From the NCBI RefSeq assembly GCF_002591975.1, contig NZ_NVQE01000031.1, positions 1-64,000 on the forward strand: 64,000 nucleotides of DNA, written 5' to 3'. Below are positions 58,967-64,000 of the stretch, piece by piece. The notes under the pieces are model-generated. The model worked only from the letters and a program-made list of their open reading frames with translations. It ran no database searches and was not told where the DNA came from. The position numbers and the translations under genes were made by a program. Each line of letters opens with the position of its first letter. The first letter of the stretch is position 1. Source of the stretch: Mycobacterium neglectum (lineage in GTDB: Bacteria; Actinomycetota; Actinomycetes; Mycobacteriales; Mycobacteriaceae).

Positions 58967-59790
58967 GCGGAAGACTCACCGGCAGAGTCGCATTCATCAC
59001 CGGAGCAGCACGAGGTCAGGGCCGCGCGCATGCGGTCCGCATGGCCTCCGAGGGCGCCGACGTCATCGCCGTCGACATCGCGGGTCCACTGCCTGCGTGT
59101 GTCCCCTATCCATCGGCGACGCCGGAGGACCTGAAGGAGACGGTGCGACTGGTCGAGGCCACCGGACGCAGGGTCCTGTCCTCAGCGGTTGACACCCGCG
59201 ACCACGAGGGGCTGAAAAAGGTCGTCGACGACGGCGTCGCCGAGTTCGGCCGTCTCGACATCATCGTCGCCAACGCGGGCATCACCGCTCCCCACGCCTG
59301 GAACGCCATCACCCCGGAGGAGTTTCGGGACGTCGTCGACGTCAATCTGACCGGCACCTGGAACACCGTGATGGCCGGTGCTCAGCACATCGTCGACGGC
59401 GGCCGTGGCGGGTCGATCATCCTGATCAGCTCTGCCGCCGGAGTCAAGTTGCAGCCGTTCATGATTCACTACACGGCCAGCAAGCACGCTGTCACCGGGA
59501 TGGCCCGGGCATTCGCCGCCGAACTCGGCACGCATTCGATCCGAGTCAACAGCGTGCACCCCGGCCCCGTGGTCACCGCGATGGGCTCCCCCGAGATGGT
59601 CGAAGGCATCGCCAAGGCGGCCGAAGTCGACGGCAACCACGCCCTGCTGAACGTGCTGACGCCTTTTCTGCCGACCTGGGTGGCACAACCCGAGGACATC
59701 GCCGACGCGGTCTGCTGGTTGGCCAGCGACGAATCGAAAATGGTGACCGCGCAGGCGATATCGGTAGACCAGGGCTCAACCCACTTCTGA
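58963..59790 (+). CDS. Mycofactocin-coupled type SDR
   Basis: The 275-residue SDR has GAARGQGRAHAVRMASEGAD, then the insertion YPSATPEDLKETVRLVEATG between the first beta-alpha units, NAGIT, the catalytic Y-T-A-S-K and an ending QAISVDQGSTHF. The GARGQGR-type motif plus insertion matches the TIGR03971 group of mycofactocin-dependent dehydrogenases, whose NAD is not exchangeable and is re-oxidised through mycofactocin. No mycofactocin genes are in the window. The ATG at 58963 overlaps the dehydrogenase stop. Confidence 0.88.
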   Translation: MSGRLTGRVAFITGAARGQGRAHAVRMASEGADVIAVDIAGPLPACVPYPSATPEDLKETVRLVEATGRRVLSSAVDTRDHEGLKKVVDDGVAEFGRLDIIVANAGITAPHAWNAITPEEFRDVVDVNLTGTWNTVMAGAQHIVDGGRGGSIILISSAAGVKLQPFMIHYTASKHAVTGMARAFAAELGTHSIRVNSVHPGPVVTAMGSPEMVEGIAKAAEVDGNHALLNVLTPFLPTWVAQPEDIADAVCWLASDESKMVTAQAISVDQGSTHF

Positions 59791-59822
59791 GGAACCCCTT
59801 CACCGCGAGCGCAGAAAGGTGA

Positions 59823-60275
59823 CTAGCCGAGGAAGCGGACGATCGACTCCGCCACGGCGGCGGGCTTTTCCGAGCCGTCGATCTCAACGGTCGTCGTCAT
59901 CGTCGCCTGCGCGCCGCCATCGAGCTGATCGACCTTCGTGATCTCGGCACGTGCACGGATCTTGGCGCCCACTTTGACCGGCGTGATGAAGCGGACCTTG
60001 TTGTAGCCGTAGTTGATTGCCATCGCGATGTTCTCGACCGTGTACAGCTGGTGCATGAAATGCGGCAGTAGTGACAGCGTCAGCAATCCATGAGCGATCG
60101 TGCCGCCGAAAGGGCCGCCGGCCGCACGTTCGGGATTGACGTGAATCCACTGGTGATCGTCGGTGGCGTCGGCGAAAACATTGACGCGGTCCTGGGTGAC
60201 CTCGAGCCATTCCGTCGGACCGAGTTGGCTGCCCTGCGCCGCGACCAACTCGTCGAGCCCGCTAAACGTTTTCAC
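59823..60275 (-). CDS. MaoC-family hydratase (R-specific enoyl-CoA hydratase-like)
   Basis: The 150-residue hotdog protein has the hydratase motif FADATDDHQWIHVNPERA with the catalytic Asp and His, followed by GGTIAHGLLTLSLLP. Such proteins hydrate 2-enoyl-CoA to R-3-hydroxyacyl-CoA. The GTG at 60275 follows AAGGAG at 5-bp spacing. It lies 11 bp after purU, so they are probably co-transcribed, although purU is a housekeeping gene and the pairing may be incidental. Confidence 0.9.
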   Translation of the reverse strand: MKTFSGLDELVAAQGSQLGPTEWLEVTQDRVNVFADATDDHQWIHVNPERAAGGPFGGTIAHGLLTLSLLPHFMHQLYTVENIAMAINYGYNKVRFITPVKVGAKIRARAEITKVDQLDGGAQATMTTTVEIDGSEKPAAVAESIVRFLG

Positions 60276-60286
60276 TGTCGCTCCTT

Positions 60287-61183
60287 CTAGAAGATCACTG
60301 TCTGATTGCCGTACCGGATGATCCGGTCCTCACAGTGCCACAACACCGCACGCGACAAAACGAGGCGTTCCACATCCGAACCGAGCCGCACCAGGTCTCC
60401 GACATCCTGCCGATGGTCGACCCGCACCACATCCTGCTCGATGATCGGTCCCTCATCGAGATCTTCGGTGACGTAGTGCGCCGTCGCACCGACGAGTTTG
60501 ACGCCGCGCTCCTTGGCGCGCCGATACGGTGCCGCCCCGATGAAAGCCGGCAGAAACGAGTGGTGGATGTTGATGATCGGGCAGCCGACCTCACCGAGGA
60601 ACCGCGGAGTGAGGATCTGCATGTATCGGGCCAGCACCACCAGATCGACGTTGCCGCGTAACAACTCGAGCTGACGGTGCTCGGCGTCCTCGCGAATGTC
60701 CTTGGTCGCCGGTACGTGAATGAACGGCACGGAGAAGGGCCGCACCTGGTCGGCAAGATCCGGGTGGTTCGAGATCACCATCGCCACGGACATCTCGATC
60801 TCACCGCGCCGGTTGCGCCAGAGCAGGTCGAGTAGGCAGTGGTCCTCCGTGGAGGCCATGATCGCGACGCGTTTCGGCTTGGACGCTTCGGTGAGCCGGA
60901 AGTCCATGTCGAACTTCGCCGCCACGTGCTCGGCGAACTGCTGCTCGAGCCCGTCGCGCACAGCCGTCAGACCCGGTAGGTGAAAGATGGTGCGCTGCAT
61001 GAAGGTGCCACCGGACTGCTCGGTCGCGTGCTGATCCAGCGACACGATGTTCGCCCCGGCGCCCGCCAGGAACGCGCTGACCGCCGCAACGAGGCCCGGC
61101 CGGTCGTCGCAGCGCAACAACAGCCTGCCGATGTCCTTGGCCGGCAGATCCCCCCGACCTGCGGTCGGATATTCCCTGGCCAT
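60287..61183 (-). CDS. purU: Formyltetrahydrofolate deformylase
   Basis: The 298-residue enzyme has an N-terminal ACT domain (LLLRCDDRPGLVAAVSAFLAG) and a formyltransferase-type catalytic domain with NIHHSFLPAFIG, GATAHYVTEDLDEGPIIEQ and the conserved His and Asp pair. It hydrolyses 10-formyl-THF to THF and formate, supplying formate for purine synthesis and balancing one-carbon pools. The ATG at 61183 is clear and the length matches PurU, about 280-300 residues. It marks the end of the catabolic locus and the return to core chromosomal genes. Confidence 0.95.
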   Translation of the reverse strand: MAREYPTAGRGDLPAKDIGRLLLRCDDRPGLVAAVSAFLAGAGANIVSLDQHATEQSGGTFMQRTIFHLPGLTAVRDGLEQQFAEHVAAKFDMDFRLTEASKPKRVAIMASTEDHCLLDLLWRNRRGEIEMSVAMVISNHPDLADQVRPFSVPFIHVPATKDIREDAEHRQLELLRGNVDLVVLARYMQILTPRFLGEVGCPIINIHHSFLPAFIGAAPYRRAKERGVKLVGATAHYVTEDLDEGPIIEQDVVRVDHRQDVGDLVRLGSDVERLVLSRAVLWHCEDRIIRYGNQTVIF

Positions 61184-61237
61184 CTACATCAGAGTGTCAT
61201 ACCGGCCGGTCCGAAAGCGCGGAGTGGACAGGGAATC

Positions 61238-62371
61238 TCAGGCTGACTCTTCGTCTGCCCAGTATCCGCCGGCGGGCCGATCCAGCACTGTGAGCGGAGG
61301 CGACAGGACCTGATGCACCTTGTTTCCGCCCGAGAGGCGGGCCTCCCGCATCGCCGCGGTGGCGATATCGAGGACCTCGTTCAGGACGTCGTACGGGGGT
61401 TGTCCCGCCAGCGGGCTCAGCGGAGTGCTCACCACGCCGATGCTGGCGGTCAATCGGCTGGGCGACGATGCAACCGTGGCTCGCACCCGTTCCACGAATG
61501 GCGACGGATCATCGCTGGTGAGTACATCGGCGATGTAGAACTCGGCGTCCTCGACGTGGGCAAGCACCGCGACGCGGCGGACCGTCTCACGCAAGCCCTG
61601 GCCGACGGCCACTCGCGCACGGTTGGCGGCAGTCACGCCGGCCATATCCTGCAGGAGCGAGAAGCTGTCGAGATTGACGACGGCCACCATCAGGTAACGG
61701 TCACCACCACGACCCCGCGAACTCATCAGCGTCGCGACCTTCTCGGCGAATGCATCCCGGGTCAGCAGGCTCGTGAGCGGTTCGACGTCCTCGAACATCA
61801 ACTCATTGTTGATCGATCGCAGCAGCGTCCGACACGCGAACACCACGAATGCGTTCACCAGTGCGACAAGTAGTGCGCCGCACACCGCCAACGCAGGATA
61901 GGTCTGGGCTATCCGCACCGCTAAAACCAAGATTGTCGCGCCGCCGACCACCCACATGAACATCAGCAACCGCATCGAATGGAACAGCGCGATGAATCCG
62001 CCCACGATTGCGAACGCTGTCGATCCCAAAAGCCCGACGACAGGATCGCCTTGAATCAAGGTGGCGATCGCGGTGTAAACGGACCCGACGACGACACAGA
62101 GTTCCGACGCGATCCGACTGGGCCAACGGCCCCGCAGCCAGACCGCGGCCATTACGAAAGCGGCCACCCCACCGACCACCGCGACCCATCGGTCCCATGG
62201 GCCGTGCGCAGTGTCGGAGCCAAAGGCCAATGCGAAGGGAATGACCCCGCAGAAAGCTATGAACGCCGCGACCGCACGGCACGTCCGCGTTTGCGCGCCC
62301 CGCGCCGCGAGAAACGCTGTCAACCAATAGTAATGATCGCGATTGCGTTCTTTGCGTCGCTCTGTCCTCAT
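61238..62371 (-). CDS. Membrane protein with degenerate GGDEF domain
   Basis: The 377-residue protein has an N-terminal membrane region of six or so helices (residues about 30-190) and a C-terminal GGDEF-like domain beginning MFEDVEPLTSLLTRDAF. The active-site loop reads VEDAEF instead of GGDEF, so cyclase activity is doubtful. It could bind c-di-GMP or another nucleotide, or only act as a membrane sensor. It is flanked by about 55 bp and 216 bp of noncoding DNA and looks monocistronic. Confidence 0.85.
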   Translation of the reverse strand: MRTERRKERNRDHYYWLTAFLAARGAQTRTCRAVAAFIAFCGVIPFALAFGSDTAHGPWDRWVAVVGGVAAFVMAAVWLRGRWPSRIASELCVVVGSVYTAIATLIQGDPVVGLLGSTAFAIVGGFIALFHSMRLLMFMWVVGGATILVLAVRIAQTYPALAVCGALLVALVNAFVVFACRTLLRSINNELMFEDVEPLTSLLTRDAFAEKVATLMSSRGRGGDRYLMVAVVNLDSFSLLQDMAGVTAANRARVAVGQGLRETVRRVAVLAHVEDAEFYIADVLTSDDPSPFVERVRATVASSPSRLTASIGVVSTPLSPLAGQPPYDVLNEVLDIATAAMREARLSGGNKVHQVLSPPLTVLDRPAGGYWADEESA

Positions 62372-62587
62372 CGGGCACCTCTCACGGTGACACCTGGGAC
62401 CTGGGCATCGGCCAATATTAACGCCATGTCACGCGGTGTGCGACGGGACGAAGACACCGCCAGGGGACTCGTCGCCGACGTTACGAACCGGCCCAAAGTC
62501 GGCACGTTGCCTGATTGCGATTCCACCGTGGAAGTGCCACCCCAGTCGCCTAGCGAATGCAGGAACGCATGGTTGCTAGTAACGCGT

Positions 62588-64000
62588 TCAGGCATGCGTA
62601 GCCTCAATCTGTAGCCGACCGCTGCGCAGGATCACCGCGGTCAGAATTGCTCCGGTGAGGAACAGGGCTCCTGCGATGTGGAACGCAACGGTGTACCCGT
62701 GGATGGCTCCAGCCTCGGCGACAGCCGGCGTAGGCGGTGAGTGGTTGTCGATGTAGCGGGCCAGCGCCGTGGTGAAGATTGTCGAGAGGGCCGCCGTGCC
62801 GACTGTTCCGCCGATCTGCTGGCTGGTGTTGACCATCGCCGAGGCGACGCCGGCATCCCGGGTGGCGACCCCGCTCGTCGCGGTAGCCACCGCGGGAGAA
62901 AACGCCAACCCCATACCCACACCCAGTAAGACGATCGGCCCGAGGATGTCCCGGGTATAGGTGGCGTCCACACCGAGTCGACCGAGCCATGCCATACCTG
63001 CCGCGGCCACCACCATGCCCGTCGGGATGATCGGCCGCGGGCCGACGCGGCGCATCAACACCGTGTTCGCCAACGCGGCGGCCAGCCCGATACCTGCGGC
63101 CATCGGAAGGAACGCCACCCCGGTGGCCAGTGGGCTGTAGAGCAGGTCACGCTGCATGAAGTAGGTGAGGAAGAGGAATGCGGCGAACATCGCGCAGAAC
63201 GTGACGGCAATCGTCAGGTATGCCCCGCCGCGGTTGCGATCCGCGACGATCTGAAGAGGCAACAGCGGTGCCGGCACCCGCATTTCGACGACGAGAAAAG
63301 CGCCGAGCAGAACCGTCGACGCGGCAAGCATGACGACGGTCAGAGGCGCGCTCCAGCCATCGGACTCCGCGTTCGACAGTCCGTAGACCAGACAGAACAG
63401 CCCTCCGCTCCCGGTAATGGCACCTGGCCAGTCGAGCCCGACCTTGCTCTGCGTCGGAGCCGCTCTCACGACGAGGAGTGCACCGAGCGCGGCGGGTAAC
63501 GCCAACGCCATGTTGATGTAGAGGCACCATCGCCACGACAACCACTCCGTGACGGCGCCGCCGAGTAGCAGACCGATCACCGCACCGCTGGCCGCGATTG
63601 CCGAGAAGACGGCGAACGCCCTTGCACGACCGTCGGGATCGGTGAACGTGATGTTGAGGGTGGACAGCGCGGCCGGGGCAAGGATGGCGGCGAAGACGCC
63701 CTGGGCGGCCCGGGCCGCAATCAGGATCGCGAACCCGCCGGCGGCGCCGCCAAGAGCAGACGCTGCCGCGAAGCCAATCAGTCCGATGACGAGGGTGCGA
63801 CGTACGCCCACCCGATCAGACAACCGGCCCCCGAGCAGCAGCAGGCTGCCGAACGCCAACGAGTAGGCCGTGATCACCCACTGCCGGCTCGCGATGTCGA
63901 ATCCGAGTTCGTCTTGAGCCGACGGCAGCGCGATGTTCACGATGGTGATGTCCAGGACCACCATCAGCTGCGCCGCCCCGATGACGGCCAGGACCGACCA
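62588..64000 (-). CDS. MFS drug exporter, DHA2 (14-helix) type, 5' end cut by window
   Basis: The frame is open to the last base of the window. Residues upstream of the internal ATG at 63964 (WSVLAVIGAAQL) continue the first helix, so the true start lies to the right. The 470-residue visible part contains the DHA2 motif LDITIVNIALPSAQDELG, the loop GGRLSDRVGVRR and the motif-C region of antiporters. Such proton-coupled exporters expel drugs and xenobiotics. It ends at 62588 and is probably unrelated to the catabolic locus. Confidence 0.9.
   Translation of the reverse strand, partial: WSVLAVIGAAQLMVVLDITIVNIALPSAQDELGFDIASRQWVITAYSLAFGSLLLLGGRLSDRVGVRRTLVIGLIGFAAASALGGAAGGFAILIAARAAQGVFAAILAPAALSTLNITFTDPDGRARAFAVFSAIAASGAVIGLLLGGAVTEWLSWRWCLYINMALALPAALGALLVVRAAPTQSKVGLDWPGAITGSGGLFCLVYGLSNAESDGWSAPLTVVMLAASTVLLGAFLVVEMRVPAPLLPLQIVADRNRGGAYLTIAVTFCAMFAAFLFLTYFMQRDLLYSPLATGVAFLPMAAGIGLAAALANTVLMRRVGPRPIIPTGMVVAAAGMAWLGRLGVDATYTRDILGPIVLLGVGMGLAFSPAVATATSGVATRDAGVASAMVNTSQQIGGTVGTAALSTIFTTALARYIDNHSPPTPAVAEAGAIHGYTVAFHIAGALFLTGAILTAVILRSGRLQIEATHA

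Noticed and set aside
62372-62587. Possible small gene in the 216-bp gap before the MFS exporter
   Set aside because: A 79-codon minus-strand frame covers it but overlaps both neighbours, lacks a ribosome site and has no similarity that I recognise.
1-64000. tRNA, rRNA, CRISPR, transposase or prophage genes
   Set aside because: None recognised on either strand; gaps between genes are short and hold only promoters, palindromes or terminators.

Overview
The window is high-GC actinobacterial DNA and almost certainly comes from a mycobacterium, probably an environmental Mycolicibacterium-type species. The evidence is the set of gene families: two F420-type luciferase-like oxidoreductases, a mycofactocin-coupled type short-chain dehydrogenase (SDR), a DesA-type acyl-ACP desaturase, many FadD/FadE/EchA-like enzymes, frequent GTG starts and ATGA gene overlaps. 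I see no rRNA, tRNA, CRISPR array, insertion sequence or phage gene. No gene-free stretch exceeds 300 bases.

Layout. 1-2.7 kb: the tail of an unknown gene, a truncated NarK-type transporter remnant, an MHS-family transporter and an AhpD/carboxymuconolactone-decarboxylase-like protein. 2.8-9.4 kb: amidohydrolase, P450, two LLM oxidoreductases, an acyl-CoA carboxylase beta subunit and an NTF2-like protein. 9.4-16 kb: phosphotransferase, TetR, alpha/beta hydrolase, flavin monooxygenase, desaturase and Rieske oxygenase. 16-31 kb: a degenerate isochorismatase, a hotdog thioesterase, an acyl-CoA synthetase, two aldehyde dehydrogenases, an SDR, a second P450, a TetR, a CaiB-type CoA transferase, a molybdopterin oxidoreductase, an Ltp2-like thiolase, a second amidohydrolase and an alpha/beta hydrolase. 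31-47 kb: a seven-gene minus-strand operon (crotonase, amidohydrolase, acyl-CoA synthetase, amidohydrolase, two acyl-CoA dehydrogenases, epimerase), a crotonase-SDR-DHDPS/aldolase-like operon, a second TetR, a thiolase, a crotonase, a GntR and a thioesterase. 47-60.3 kb: three tandem crotonases and three tandem acyl-CoA synthetases, then a GntR/acyl-CoA dehydrogenase/thiolase/FabG operon divergent from an acyl-CoA dehydrogenase/SDR pair, and a MaoC hydratase. 60.3-64 kb: purU, a membrane GGDEF-like protein and a DHA2-type MFS exporter cut by the window edge; these look like ordinary chromosomal genes.

How it fits together. The contents make up a large CoA-thioester catabolic locus. Oxygenases and dehydrogenases (two P450s, Rieske, FMO, Mo-enzyme, F420-type enzymes) would functionalise a substrate. 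Synthetases and a CoA transferase would activate it. Four acyl-CoA dehydrogenases, six crotonases, a MaoC protein, SDRs and three thiolase-fold enzymes would shorten or open it, and four amidohydrolase-2 enzymes and an aldolase-like enzyme would cleave intermediates. The substrate cannot be read from sequence; a cyclic terpenoid, steroid-like or alicyclic acid is an inference.

The most striking signal is a shared 19-bp inverted repeat, TACTGTAA-N3-TTACAGTA. It occurs, perfect or degraded, in front of at least nine transcription units between 6.4 and 47.0 kb. Two TetR paralogues inside the locus (22668 and 42483) have the same recognition-helix sequence and are the natural candidates for binding it. 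This suggests one coordinated and apparently uncharacterised regulon. Separate palindromes accompany a GntR regulator (46939), the 57.7-kb divergent promoter, the third TetR (10523) and the desaturase/Rieske promoter (14961).
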